64,000 nucleotides of DNA from contig CAZORL010000003.1 in the NCBI GenBank assembly GCA_964582375.1, positions 22,430 to 86,429 on the forward strand. The letters are read 5' to 3'. Below the pieces are notes generated by a model. The model was not told the DNA's origin. It saw only the letters and a list, made by a program, of their open reading frames with translations, and ran no database searches. This DNA comes from CAKSQF01 sp964582375. GTDB taxonomy: Bacteria > Bacillota > Clostridia > Oscillospirales > CAG-272. Numbering within the stretch: position 1 is the first letter of the stretch; every line of letters starts with the position of its first letter. The translations under genes and the position numbers were made by a program. This document shows positions 42,469 to 51,815 of this stretch, in pieces.

Positions 42469-43734
42469 TTATAATCCTTTTCCGCTTGAGTCAAAGTGGT
42501 AATGATCAAGCTGACGCAGATCTATGTTTTTTACAAACGCATAGCATCCCCTTTTACCGAAAACATGAACAACGACATTTGTATATCCGCGCGACCACTT
42601 TAACCTTGAGCCGCTTTTGGCGATAAGCTCGATCTTGTCGGTTGAAATGCAGGCGGCAGTTCTGAAGAACCCACCTTTCGACAGCACGGTTCGCTCGCTC
42701 CCGCTTTCAAAATAGCTGTTTTTGTACTCAAGAAAGCAGGATGCGATCACAATTAAGAGCGATATTAACGCAATGACAAACCAGCTTTTTTCGAAGATAA
42801 TGCCAAAAGAAAAAGATGTGATCGGTATTAGCATTTTTGTGGTAAAAAGATAATGGTGGAAGCACCTTCTGCGAGGTGCTCTGTGTGACATGTTCATATC
42901 GGGCAGCAAAAGCTTTGTGTATTCGAGCATGTCCGATTCACGCAGAAGCGGCAAGATCGGTTTCGATTTTACGAATACCGGGTTGTACCCGACCGCGCGT
43001 ACATATAGTTTGCCGAATCCGAATATTCTCATGAGCGGTGTTTGCTTGTACTCAACGATCGCTATTCTGTCGCGCATGATGTACGTTTTATGCCTGACAA
43101 GAAGTCCCGACTCGTAATACAGTATTTTTTTGCCGGCAGAGACAGTGAATTTGTAATATTTCAAATATTCACGCAAAAAACCGCCGGTCAGTGCCCATAA
43201 GAGAATGATGGTGTACGGAAGTCCGATCGACAATACGAACGTTCCTGCGATGAGCATGTGCTTGAATATAAAATCGGATATCAGCCTTGCGGTTGATTCG
43301 TTGAATATCGGAGATGAAAAGAGAAATACCGCTGTCCAAAGCAAAAGAAGTATGACCGTGTACCATTCATAGTGCGACTGAAGCAGTGATTTTTTCATCA
43401 GATCAGTGGTCGAGAGCTTGATCTTATCAACCTGTCCGTCGTCGTCACTGTAATTTGCAACGAATTTGTCGGCGATGACTTTTGGAACGCCGAGAAGCGT
43501 AAATATATTGCCGGCAAATGTTATAATAATATTGCATCGTCCGAGGGCATTCATTATTATCGAACTTACGGTTGATACCGCCTCTATTTTATCGGTATAT
43601 ATAATATTTGATCTCGAAAAGACAAAATCACGATTTATTAGTATTCGGTCGTCGAGAAAGGTGTAATCCCATATGAAAAACGAGGCTTTTTCCTTCAATT
43701 TGTTGTCCTCACCGCAATTTATTTGAGTTCGCAA
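42469..43734 (-). CDS. Membrane protein with bacterial PH (bPH2/YdbS-like) domains
   Basis: A 421-aa protein with two membrane-helix pairs (about residues 120-180 and 290-325). Each is followed or preceded by a beta-rich domain of the bPH2 (DUF304) kind: ILINRDFVFSRSNIIYTDKIEAV at the N terminus, KILYYESGLLVRHKTYIMRDRIAIVEYKQ-like sequence in the middle (PLMRIFGFGKLYV) and a third copy at the end. Such proteins sit in the membrane near divisome or envelope-stress components; function unknown. The start overlaps mutS2 by 16 nt. Confidence 0.75.
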   Translation of the reverse strand: MRTQINCGEDNKLKEKASFFIWDYTFLDDRILINRDFVFSRSNIIYTDKIEAVSTVSSIIMNALGRCNIIITFAGNIFTLLGVPKVIADKFVANYSDDDGQVDKIKLSTTDLMKKSLLQSHYEWYTVILLLLWTAVFLFSSPIFNESTARLISDFIFKHMLIAGTFVLSIGLPYTIILLWALTGGFLREYLKYYKFTVSAGKKILYYESGLLVRHKTYIMRDRIAIVEYKQTPLMRIFGFGKLYVRAVGYNPVFVKSKPILPLLRESDMLEYTKLLLPDMNMSHRAPRRRCFHHYLFTTKMLIPITSFSFGIIFEKSWFVIALISLLIVIASCFLEYKNSYFESGSERTVLSKGGFFRTAACISTDKIELIAKSGSRLKWSRGYTNVVVHVFGKRGCYAFVKNIDLRQLDHYHFDSSGKGL

Positions 43735-46112
43735 ACGGTGACGCCGAGATCGCCCTCACCATAGGTTCCGAGCCTGAAGCTCTTTACTCTTTTGTCGCTT
43801 TTGAGAAAATTCCAAAGCTGTTTTTTTAGTGCGCCCGTTCCTTTACCATGGATGAGTCGCACACTTTGAAGTCCGGCAAGCTGTGCGCTGTCAAGGTATT
43901 TATCGACCTCGAACCACGCATCCTCACCATTCTTCCCCCGAAGATCTATTTCGGACGACAGCCCTTGCGTGACCGACACTCCGATCGATGCGGCAGGGCG
44001 TCTTTTTCCGTTTTTGTCGGTAAATATAATATCGTCTTCCTCAACCAGTATCAGTTTGTCTTCCTTGACCTTGGTAGTCATTATTCCTGCACGGACCGTA
44101 ACATTTCCGTTTTTGTCGGCGACAGATTGTACTGTTCCTTTAGCCCCGATACCCGATATTATGACACTGTCGCCGACCTTTAATTTTCGCGGCAACTTGT
44201 AATCGCTCGGTGTCGTATTAATGACAGGGTCTATTTTGCTCTCGCTCTCACGCATGGCACGCCTCATGTTTCTGCGTGCCTCATCCATGGCATTTGCAAA
44301 GTTTTCGCTTTCCTTGGCTTTTTTTACCTTTTCAAGCTCTGCCATAACGTAATCTGATGTTGCTCGTGCCGATTCAATAATGCGAGTGGCTTGTTCGGAA
44401 CTTGTTTGTGAAAGACGCTCCGCCTCATCAATTTTTTTGCGAAGTTTTGCCTCTTCTTCTTTTTGTTTTATTTCCCACGCAGTTTTATCTGCTTTGACCT
44501 TTTCGAGGGTCTTTTCGGTCTCTATCCTTGTTTGTTCGAGTTTTTCAATAACATTCTCGAATTTCTTGTTCGAAGGATCGACCAAGAATGAGGCTCGCTT
44601 TATTATGTCTTCCGAAATGCCTATTCTTGACGAAATTGCAAAAGCATTCGATTTTCCGGGTGCGCCGATAATCAGACGATAGGTCGGGGCGAGCGTATTA
44701 ACGTCAAATTCACACGCGGCATTGCACACGCCCGGCGTTTCAAGGGCGTAGATCTTCATTTCGCTGTAGTGCGTCGTAATGGCGGACAGAGCACCTGTTT
44801 TGCGGAGTGCCTCTGTGATCGCAACCGCAAGCGCCGCACCTTCGATGGGATCTGTCCCTGCACCAAGTTCGTCGGTCAAAACGAGCGATCTCTCGTTTGC
44901 CTCTTCTAAGATTCGAACGATATTTGTCATATGTGCCGAAAATGTTGAAAGTGACTGCTCGATCGATTGCTCGTCACCGATATCGGCAAGCACATTTTCG
45001 AAAACACGAATTTTTGAATCCTCACGCGCGGGAATGTGAAGACCCGTTTGCGCCATGAGGGTAAATAGTCCGAGAGTCTTAAGCGATACAGTCTTTCCTC
45101 CGGTGTTCGGACCGGTTATGACAAGGGTGTCGAAATCTCCGCCGAGTCTGATATCGATCGGTACTATCTTTTTACCCTTGATAAGAGGGTGCTTGGCGGC
45201 ATTTATCTCTATTTCGCCATCTTCGGATATTGTCGGCTCTGATGCCTTAAGTCTCCAAGAAAGCTCCGCACGAGCGAAGATGAACGCAAGCTCGGTTATA
45301 TTTTGATAGTTTAGCGATATGCAGTGTCCAAAATCAGCAACTGCCGCGGAAAGGGTATAGAGTATCTTTTCGATCTCGTTCTTTTCCTCACTTTCAAGAC
45401 GTCTCAGCTCGTTATTTGCCTCGACGACCGAAAGAGGCTCGATAAACAGAGTTGCACCTGTCGATGATGTGTCATGCACAAGTCCTTTTATTTCGCCCTT
45501 GTGCTCAGCTTTGACCGGTATTACATATCGACCCTCGCGTATGGTCACGAGATTGTCGCGGAGATATTTAGTTGTCGATTCAGCAGTTATATATCTTTGA
45601 AGGGTGTCTCTGATCTTGTTGTTGGTATTCTTTATGGCACGGCGAATATCAGCGAGCTTCGGGGAGGCATCATCGGATATGATATCAGCAGTGATTATGC
45701 ACCTGCGGATCTCACGCTCAAGAGAATTGTTTTGGACAAGTCTTGAAAAAATCTCGCCGAGAGAGCCGAGATCCATTCCTCGAACGGATGAATAAGAGAT
45801 AAGCGACGATGTCGATGAGAGAAGGGAGGCAACATCAAGCAGCTCCGCCGGTGAGAGCATTGCTCCTTTTTCGGCGCGCTCGACAGATCCGCTGACATTC
45901 GGCGCAGATCCGAACGGGGGATTACCGTTTTGGGACATTAAGTGCTTGGCATCGCTTGTTTCGGTCAGTCGCTTTTTTATTCGAATTATGTCAGAGTCGG
46001 GGTATGCCGCCATAGCAAGCTCTTTTGCGCCTATCGTGAGGGCACAATCGGCAAGCATTTCTCTTATTTTTTGAAATTCAAGCGTATTTAACGCTTTGTT
46101 AAAATCAGACAA
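43719..46112 (-). CDS. mutS2: MutS2 endonuclease/ATPase
   Basis: A 797-aa protein lacking the MutS mismatch domain. It has a coiled region, the ATPase core (ITGPNTGGKTVSLKTLG, Walker B LTDELGAGTDP, STFSAHM), a long charged coiled coil (residues ~500-620) and a C-terminal Smr nuclease domain (IDLRGKNGEDAW, RLIHGKGTGAL). MutS2 suppresses recombination and, in Bacillus, splits collided ribosomes. It starts with TTG 46112 behind GAAAGGA. It is in the same leftward run as recO and era. Confidence 0.95.
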   Translation of the reverse strand: MSDFNKALNTLEFQKIREMLADCALTIGAKELAMAAYPDSDIIRIKKRLTETSDAKHLMSQNGNPPFGSAPNVSGSVERAEKGAMLSPAELLDVASLLSSTSSLISYSSVRGMDLGSLGEIFSRLVQNNSLEREIRRCIITADIISDDASPKLADIRRAIKNTNNKIRDTLQRYITAESTTKYLRDNLVTIREGRYVIPVKAEHKGEIKGLVHDTSSTGATLFIEPLSVVEANNELRRLESEEKNEIEKILYTLSAAVADFGHCISLNYQNITELAFIFARAELSWRLKASEPTISEDGEIEINAAKHPLIKGKKIVPIDIRLGGDFDTLVITGPNTGGKTVSLKTLGLFTLMAQTGLHIPAREDSKIRVFENVLADIGDEQSIEQSLSTFSAHMTNIVRILEEANERSLVLTDELGAGTDPIEGAALAVAITEALRKTGALSAITTHYSEMKIYALETPGVCNAACEFDVNTLAPTYRLIIGAPGKSNAFAISSRIGISEDIIKRASFLVDPSNKKFENVIEKLEQTRIETEKTLEKVKADKTAWEIKQKEEEAKLRKKIDEAERLSQTSSEQATRIIESARATSDYVMAELEKVKKAKESENFANAMDEARRNMRRAMRESESKIDPVINTTPSDYKLPRKLKVGDSVIISGIGAKGTVQSVADKNGNVTVRAGIMTTKVKEDKLILVEEDDIIFTDKNGKRRPAASIGVSVTQGLSSEIDLRGKNGEDAWFEVDKYLDSAQLAGLQSVRLIHGKGTGALKKQLWNFLKSDKRVKSFRLGTYGEGDLGVTVCELK

Positions 46113-46145
46113 TTTGTTGATGTTCCTTTCAGCTGTATCTCATCA

Positions 46146-46925
46146 CTAAAAACAGATGCTTTTGTAAAATTCAAGGGTGTCAAACGAGCGTTCGAGATGC
46201 TCGATCAAATATTTTTCGCAGATCGATGAAAGTGATGACAGTGTTTCGTCACTTGGCAAAAATGCAAAAATCCTTTTTTCGGGAGCAGTGCATAGATATT
46301 CCATTGATGCGGTGGTTTCTTCATCGAGATGTGCAATAAGCGTATTCTCGGCTGTTCCTTTGCCCGAGGATTGGCATTCGCGACAAAAAACAACGCCGCC
46401 ATCTATATCAAAGATCGATGACAGTATTTTTTTTCCGCAACTGTCACAGTGGCATAGATTTGGTCTGTATCCGAGCAGCGACGCAAGACGCAGCTCAAAT
46501 CCCGCTTTTATAAAACTTTTCGGCTTCTTTTTCTCGGTAAGCAAATAGAGACAGTTTAGCGACAGTCTTAATATCTCGCTTTGATCTTCGCCCGTGATCG
46601 TGACGGTCGAGATCACTTCCATGAAATATTGGGCAAGCGATAGAGAAACGAGATCTTCGCGCAAACGGTAAAAATCTTCGATCAGCGACGCCTCGCGAAG
46701 ATAGTATCTGTCACCCTTTGCCGCCAGCACGAACTCGCAGTAACAAAAAAGTTGGGATGTGTGAAGACGGTGACTTTTTATGTTTTTTACACCCTTTCCC
46801 GAAACGAGAATTTTTCCCTCATTCGGTGTAAGCAGTGTCAAAAGCTTGTCCGACTCACCGACATCAATGGTGCGTACGACAAGCCCCGTCGTTGTTATCT
46901 CTCTTGTTCTCGTATTCTCAAGCAT
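46146..46925 (-). CDS. recO: DNA repair protein RecO
   Basis: A 259-aa mediator that loads RecA with RecR. It has the N-terminal OB-fold (TTGLVVRTIDVGESDKLLTLLT, GVKNIKSH), helical middle, and a zinc site with CHCDSCGK and VVFCRECQ (four cysteines). It is followed by mutS2 at 33 bp and preceded by era at 30 bp, the usual era-recO order of Firmicutes. Confidence 0.93.
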   Translation of the reverse strand: MLENTRTREITTTGLVVRTIDVGESDKLLTLLTPNEGKILVSGKGVKNIKSHRLHTSQLFCYCEFVLAAKGDRYYLREASLIEDFYRLREDLVSLSLAQYFMEVISTVTITGEDQSEILRLSLNCLYLLTEKKKPKSFIKAGFELRLASLLGYRPNLCHCDSCGKKILSSIFDIDGGVVFCRECQSSGKGTAENTLIAHLDEETTASMEYLCTAPEKRIFAFLPSDETLSSLSSICEKYLIEHLERSFDTLEFYKSICF

Positions 46926-46955
46926 ATTCGAAAATTTACACTTCCTTATGTGTCA

Positions 46956-47849
46956 TCATGTGTCATCGCTTTTCTTAAATCCGAAATCGTTTATCAAATA
47001 ATCGCTTTCGCGCCAATTTTCCTTGACCTTGACCCAAACATCAAGAAAAACCTTTGTCCCGAAGAATTTCTCCATATCCTCGCGTGCGTAAGTTGAGATC
47101 TTTTTCAGCATCTCGCCGCCCTTGCCGATAATGATTCGCTTGTGAGATTCTCTCTCACAGTATATCTCGGCACGAATGCGAAGGATGTGACCATCGTCCT
47201 TGAATTCTTCAATAGTGACTGCCGTGCCGTGAGGTATCTCGTTGTCAAGCAGTCGAAGAAGCTTTTCTCTGATCATTTCGGATGCGATAGTGCGTTCGGG
47301 CTGATCGGTAAGCTCGTCTTCATCAAATATCCACTCTCCTTCATGAAGCAGTTTGGCAACCTCATCGAGAACAATGGATACTCCGTCTTCTTTTATTGCA
47401 CTGATCGGAATGACCGAGGCAAAGTCGCAAAGCTCTGCGTAAGCGGCGATAACTCTGCCGATGCGCTCGGGATTCGACACATCTGTTTTGTTGAGAACGA
47501 GAATGATCGGCATTTCATCACGCGCAAAACGGTTTATAAGTCTTTTTTCAATATCACCGGGCATGTAATCGGTGTCAGCAACAAGTATTGCCGCATCAAC
47601 GTCTGCGATTGCCGACGAGATCTGACGGTTCATATAGTCCCCGAGTTTGGTCGCTGATCTGTGCATGCCGGGCGTGTCGATAAAGACAAATTGGTTATCG
47701 CCTTTTGTGAGGATGCCTGTTATTCGTGTTCGCGTTGTCTGCGGTTTCTTTGATGTTATCGCTATCTTTTCCCCAAGCATCGCATTGAGAAGCGTTGACT
47801 TGCCAACATTCGGTCTGCCGACGATTGCTATAAATCCTGTTTTTTTCAT
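46956..47849 (-). CDS. era: GTPase Era
   Basis: A 297-aa GTPase needed for 30S ribosome maturation. GTPase motifs are GRPNVGKST (G1), the DTPGMHRS G3, NKTDVS (G4) and SAIK (G5). A C-terminal KH domain follows with RIIIGKGGEMLKKI, which binds 16S rRNA 3' end. The conserved neighbours ybeY upstream (15 bp) and recO downstream support the call. Confidence 0.97.
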   Translation of the reverse strand: MKKTGFIAIVGRPNVGKSTLLNAMLGEKIAITSKKPQTTRTRITGILTKGDNQFVFIDTPGMHRSATKLGDYMNRQISSAIADVDAAILVADTDYMPGDIEKRLINRFARDEMPIILVLNKTDVSNPERIGRVIAAYAELCDFASVIPISAIKEDGVSIVLDEVAKLLHEGEWIFDEDELTDQPERTIASEMIREKLLRLLDNEIPHGTAVTIEEFKDDGHILRIRAEIYCERESHKRIIIGKGGEMLKKISTYAREDMEKFFGTKVFLDVWVKVKENWRESDYLINDFGFKKSDDT

Positions 47850-47864
47850 TATGTTTTTCCTTTA

Positions 47865-48326
47865 TTATCTTGTAAGTCCAATTATTTTCATTATTTCTTC
47901 CTGTCTCCAAAACATATCTTTTTCGTCATCAAGAGATGTTTCGTGATCGTACCCGAGCAGGTGAAGTACCGAGTGAACGGTCAAAAATGCAACCTCGCGA
48001 TCAAAAGAATGACCGTATTCTCCTGCTTGCTCGCAGGCTTTTTCGAGTGATATGACTATATCTCCGAGGATACAGCATTCTCCGTCAGAAAAATCATCGT
48101 CGTAAATTGGAAAAGAAAGAACATCTGTCGGGCGGTCGATCCCGCGTTTACTCTTGTTTATTTCGTGTATTATTTCGTTGTCAACAAATGTCACCGAAAT
48201 TTCGCATTTTCGCTCAAATCCTTCGTACTCGAGTGCGGTGTTCACAGCCGATTTTATTAAACGTATCGTTTGTGGTGTGAGTATTATTTTATTCTGTCTG
48301 TTCGACATTATAATTCTGTTTTTCAT
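47865..48326 (-). CDS. ybeY: Endoribonuclease YbeY
   Basis: A 153-aa zinc RNase involved in 16S rRNA 3'-end processing. It has the family HxxxHxxxxxH metal motif in VHSVLHLLGYDHE and the RGIDRPTDVLSFP segment. The start at 48326 has AAGGATG about 10 nt upstream; ATG 48308 is an alternative. It lies between phoH and era without the pgpH/dgkA/cdd genes that separate them in Bacillus. Confidence 0.95.
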   Translation of the reverse strand: MKNRIIMSNRQNKIILTPQTIRLIKSAVNTALEYEGFERKCEISVTFVDNEIIHEINKSKRGIDRPTDVLSFPIYDDDFSDGECCILGDIVISLEKACEQAGEYGHSFDREVAFLTVHSVLHLLGYDHETSLDDEKDMFWRQEEIMKIIGLTR

Positions 48327-48341
48327 GTTGCTCGCCCATCC

Positions 48342-49337
48342 TTAATTCTTTTTCGCATGATAGCGTTTTGAGGTGCTTTTTCTTTCATTGTCGTACTTTT
48401 CATATGCCAGAATGATTTTTTGTACCAGTTTGTGTCTGACAACGTCTTTGTCTGTCAGTCTGTGTACCGATATGTCATCTATGCCGTCAAGTATCTTTAC
48501 AGCCTCTGCAAGACCGCTTCGTTGCGATCTCGGCAGGTCTGTTTGTGTCAGATCGCCTGTTACGACGGCTTTTGAGCCAAATCCGAGCCTTGTAAGAAAC
48601 ATTTTCATTTGCTCGGGAGTCGTATTTTGAGCCTCGTCAAGGATGATAAAACTGTCATCGAGCGTTCTGCCTCTCATGTAGGCAAGGGGCGCTATTTCGA
48701 TGATCCCTTTTTCAACGTTTCGCTGATATCCTTCCGTGCCCATTGTTTCGTAAAGGGCATCATAGAGCGGACGAAGATACGGGTCTATCTTGCTTTGGAG
48801 GTCGCCGGGTAAATATCCGAGCCTCTCGCCTGCCTCGACAGCCGGGCGTGTCAAAATGATTCTCGAAACCTGCTTCTGTCTGAGTGCGGAAACCGCCATT
48901 GCGACGGCAAGAAAGGTCTTGCCCGTGCCTGCGGGACCGATCCCGAGGACGATCGTGTTTTTCTTTATCGCATCGACATATTTTTTTTGACCGACGGTTT
49001 TTGCACGGATCGGCTTTCCGTTTGGCGTTATGATCACAAGATCACGGTCAAAACCATCGAGATCGTCTGATTTTCCGTCCTCGTACATCGATAAAGCGTA
49101 GCTTACCTTTTGTTCGTCGATTGTTTCACCGATTAGTGCGAGCTTTTTCAGATACGAGATCACCGAATATGCCGTTTCGAGAGCCTTGTTATCATTTGAA
49201 CTGATAAGAACAGATGACCCTCTGCAAACAATCTTTATGCCGAGCCTGTTTTCGATAAGCTCGATATTTGATTCATAGCTTCCGCATATCTCGGCAAGAA
49301 TGTCGGTGTTTTCAAGATTTATTATTTTTTCATCCAT
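48342..49337 (-). CDS. PhoH-family ATPase
   Basis: A 331-aa PhoH-like NTPase. An N-terminal KH-like region (residues ~1-95) precedes the P-loop GIGPAGTGKTFLAVAMA, FIILDEAQNTTPEQMKMFLTR (Walker B and following helix) and VVTGDLTQTDLP. PhoH proteins are thought to act as RNA-linked ATPases with YbeY, which is directly downstream (15 bp). The C-terminal tail is basic. Confidence 0.95.
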   Translation of the reverse strand: MDEKIINLENTDILAEICGSYESNIELIENRLGIKIVCRGSSVLISSNDNKALETAYSVISYLKKLALIGETIDEQKVSYALSMYEDGKSDDLDGFDRDLVIITPNGKPIRAKTVGQKKYVDAIKKNTIVLGIGPAGTGKTFLAVAMAVSALRQKQVSRIILTRPAVEAGERLGYLPGDLQSKIDPYLRPLYDALYETMGTEGYQRNVEKGIIEIAPLAYMRGRTLDDSFIILDEAQNTTPEQMKMFLTRLGFGSKAVVTGDLTQTDLPRSQRSGLAEAVKILDGIDDISVHRLTDKDVVRHKLVQKIILAYEKYDNERKSTSKRYHAKKN

Positions 49338-49355
49338 TTTCGGTTATGCTTCCTT

Positions 49356-50555
49356 TTAGGGCAGATGAGATTTGTTTGTTGATAGTTGATCGGATATCGG
49401 AACGCTTTGGGCGATGTCTTCAATGCAGTACACTTCAATTTGAATTGTGTACAACAGACCATCGCAAGATGAACTTTTCGATATCCCAAGCGTTTGTGCG
49501 TCTTTTAGTAGCTTTGACAATTTGTCGGCAACCGATCTTTCGCATATTGCCGCCGCTTCGGCCTCGGAAATTCTAAACTCAGCATCGGTAAGCTCTGTAT
49601 ATTCGATTCTCGATATTCCTATCGGTAGCGGATGACCGAAAAACATGAGTCTGCTTGAACTTTGAAAAACTTTTGACCTTTTGTACGGGTCACTTTGATC
49701 GGATGTAAGTGAAAACTCTTTTCCAAAGAAATAAAACGAGCTGAAGATAGTGGAATTGCCCGTGGGAGACGGGCGAGTGCCGACCAGGGGTACGCTTTCG
49801 ATCACATTCCGGGTCGTACGCGCGTAAACATTCCCGATCGATCTTTCAAGCTTGTAAACAGATTCGTTTCTGCCTTGATAAAAACCGCTTACGAGGACCT
49901 GACCTTTGTGAACCGATTGTCCCATGCTCACCTCAGCTTGCCCCGAAAAGAGCTCTACACGTTCGATCAGACCATCACATACCGCGACAAGATTTGTCGG
50001 CGTGTCCTCTCTTGTGCTCTTTTCGATCACACTGTCTCTGACCACAACATTTGCACATGTTCCGTTTATGTTTATCGCCATCCATGAAATGTCGCTGTTT
50101 TTCAAAAGGACATTTGTTGAGATTTTCGGCAGATCAAGTCTTGATATGTGTGAACCGATGCGAAGTCCTTCATAGTCAAGATTGGAAATGATCTCCTCTG
50201 GCGAAGCATTCAGACTGCCTGTGATTTTTATATTCCATATAAAAAGGGATGGATAATATATAAGAAATATGAAGACGGGGACACCGATCCAAACACCGAT
50301 TCGTGATTTGTAACGAACCAGTATGTAAGGAAGACCGCATCTATCCTCTGAGATAATTTTTGCGCCGACGTTCTCACAAAGAGAGATGAATCTCTTCCGA
50401 GAAAGGCTTAAAAACTCGATCCTTGTTGTGTTTTCGTAAGGCGTTATTCGTCCGAGTGATCCGCCATCCTTTACGAGTAAACTCATAAGACGTTCGGAAT
50501 TTTCGACTTCAACGCGAACATAACCGATCAAAAAAGCGATGATACGGTATATCAA
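49356..50555 (-). CDS. yqfD: Sporulation protein YqfD
   Basis: A 399-aa protein with one membrane helix (residues ~90-110, IGVWIGVPVFIFLIYYPSLFI) between an N-terminal cytoplasmic domain and a large extracytoplasmic POTRA-like region (SLNASPEEIISNLDYEGL, VEKSTREDTPTNLVA). YqfD is a forespore-engulfment-stage protein in Bacillus. It overlaps yqfC by 4 nt and is followed by phoH, the same order as in Bacillus. This implies a sporulation programme, or its remains, in this organism. Confidence 0.9.
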   Translation of the reverse strand: MIYRIIAFLIGYVRVEVENSERLMSLLVKDGGSLGRITPYENTTRIEFLSLSRKRFISLCENVGAKIISEDRCGLPYILVRYKSRIGVWIGVPVFIFLIYYPSLFIWNIKITGSLNASPEEIISNLDYEGLRIGSHISRLDLPKISTNVLLKNSDISWMAININGTCANVVVRDSVIEKSTREDTPTNLVAVCDGLIERVELFSGQAEVSMGQSVHKGQVLVSGFYQGRNESVYKLERSIGNVYARTTRNVIESVPLVGTRPSPTGNSTIFSSFYFFGKEFSLTSDQSDPYKRSKVFQSSSRLMFFGHPLPIGISRIEYTELTDAEFRISEAEAAAICERSVADKLSKLLKDAQTLGISKSSSCDGLLYTIQIEVYCIEDIAQSVPISDQLSTNKSHLP

Positions 50556-50767
50556 TGGCGTGCCTCTGTCGTGACAGACGATATTTCTCCGCTGACCGTG
50601 ATCTCTTTCGGGAAAAATGAACTGAGCGTCAGTCGCTTACCCGTGAGCGTTAATCTGTTGCCCGGAACTGCCAGGACGATCTTTTCACTTCCATAAGATA
50701 TAACTCGCACACATCCGTTTATTTCAGCAATTTTACCATTATCAAGAGTTAGCGTGTAACCATTCAT
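50552..50767 (-). CDS. yqfC: Sporulation protein YqfC (YabP/YqfC family)
   Basis: A 71-aa protein of the YabP/YqfC family: LDNGKIAEINGCVRVISYGSEKIVL and GNRLTLTGKRLTLSS are its core beta strands. It is shorter than the ~93-aa Bacillus protein because the N terminus is trimmed. Start ATG 50767 follows GGAGGG. It is the first gene of the leftward operon and overlaps yqfD. Confidence 0.85.
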   Translation of the reverse strand: MNGYTLTLDNGKIAEINGCVRVISYGSEKIVLAVPGNRLTLTGKRLTLSSFFPKEITVSGEISSVTTEARH

Positions 50768-50805
50768 TCATATCCCTCCGCACTGACTCGTATAATCCCT
50801 TTGTA

Positions 50806-50835
50806 GATTATATTCAAATTGCCAAACTATAATTC
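50806..50835. promoter_or_regulatory. Possible divergent sigma-E-type promoters of yqfC and ylbJ
   Basis: No TTGACA/TATAAT pair with normal spacing exists between the divergent genes. Instead ATATT and TATAAT-like elements lie 12-14 bp apart on both strands (near-palindromic), resembling sigma-E -35 (ATA) and -10 (CATA-x-x-AT) spacing. Both gene families are sigma-E controlled in Bacillus; this is an inference. Confidence 0.3.
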
Positions 50836-50861
50836 GGCAAAAGCGGTGGTGATGATTCTGT

Positions 50862-51815
50862 ATGACAGGTATTTGTCGACAAAAAATCAGGGGAAGGTTA
50901 AAAAAATGCGTGCTTACATTTTTAACTTTATTGATTGCCATCTTTGTCGCTCTTTTCCCCGAGAGATCGTCGAGAGCGGTGATCGGAGGCATAAACCTTT
51001 TTTATGAAAAACTCTTTCCCGCACTCTTCCCGATGTGTATCGTCAGCGGTATACTATCAAGATCAGGGAGCCTTCCCGGCTTTTTGATAAACGGCATATC
51101 GAAGTGCCTCGGTATAAGCAAAGCAACCGCAACGGCGTTTGTAATAGGCATCCTCTCCGGATTCCCGATCGGTGGCATGCTTATAGGACAGCTCTACGAG
51201 AGGGGCGAGATCGAAAAGGATGAGGCAGAGCGAATGGTTGGGGTCTGCACATGCCCTTCTCCCGCATTCCTGATTGTCAGTGTCGGGAGCTTTTTGCTAC
51301 ACAATAAAATGCTCGGAGTTGCACTTTGGCTTGGACAGATAACAGCAACAATATTGGTGGCGATCGTAAGCGGAAAAGGGAATGAACATCCAAATGGATA
51401 TGTCGCTAAAAGCAAACCACTGTCTGTAACAAAAGACATCTGCGACTCGATTGGCAGAGCGGCACAATCTATGTTGTCGGTCATCGCGTTCGTTTGTTTC
51501 TTTTCGCTTCTGTGCGAGATGATCTGTGGATCACTGCCATCGCACATGATCGGTTTACGCACTATGATCAGCGGTTTTTTAGAGATAGGATCCGGAATGA
51601 GTGCGGCGGCAAGATTTGATTATCCTGCAAATCTGTGCCTTTGTGCGGTTTTTGCGGGATGGTCGGGACTCTCGGTACACATGCAAAGTGCCTCGCTTCT
51701 CGGCAGTCTGTCAATAAAGCGATGTGTTAAACAAAAGATCGCACTGGCAGTCATATCTGTGCCGCTGACTCTTCTATACGCAGAGCTTCTTTCTAAATTG
51801 TCGCCGCAACTATAA
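50862..51815 (+). CDS. ylbJ: Sporulation integral membrane protein YlbJ
   Basis: A 317-aa protein with about eight helices of the nucleoside-recognition/Gate-like family. It has FYEKLFPALFPMCIVSGIL, GILSGFPIGGMLIGQLYERGEI and VCTCPSPAFLIVSVG, matching YlbJ, required for spore cortex formation in Bacillus. The start at 50862 has GGTGGTG upstream. Its last 23 bp overlap the convergent small membrane protein gene. Confidence 0.85.
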   Translation: MTGICRQKIRGRLKKCVLTFLTLLIAIFVALFPERSSRAVIGGINLFYEKLFPALFPMCIVSGILSRSGSLPGFLINGISKCLGISKATATAFVIGILSGFPIGGMLIGQLYERGEIEKDEAERMVGVCTCPSPAFLIVSVGSFLLHNKMLGVALWLGQITATILVAIVSGKGNEHPNGYVAKSKPLSVTKDICDSIGRAAQSMLSVIAFVCFFSLLCEMICGSLPSHMIGLRTMISGFLEIGSGMSAAARFDYPANLCLCAVFAGWSGLSVHMQSASLLGSLSIKRCVKQKIALAVISVPLTLLYAELLSKLSPQL

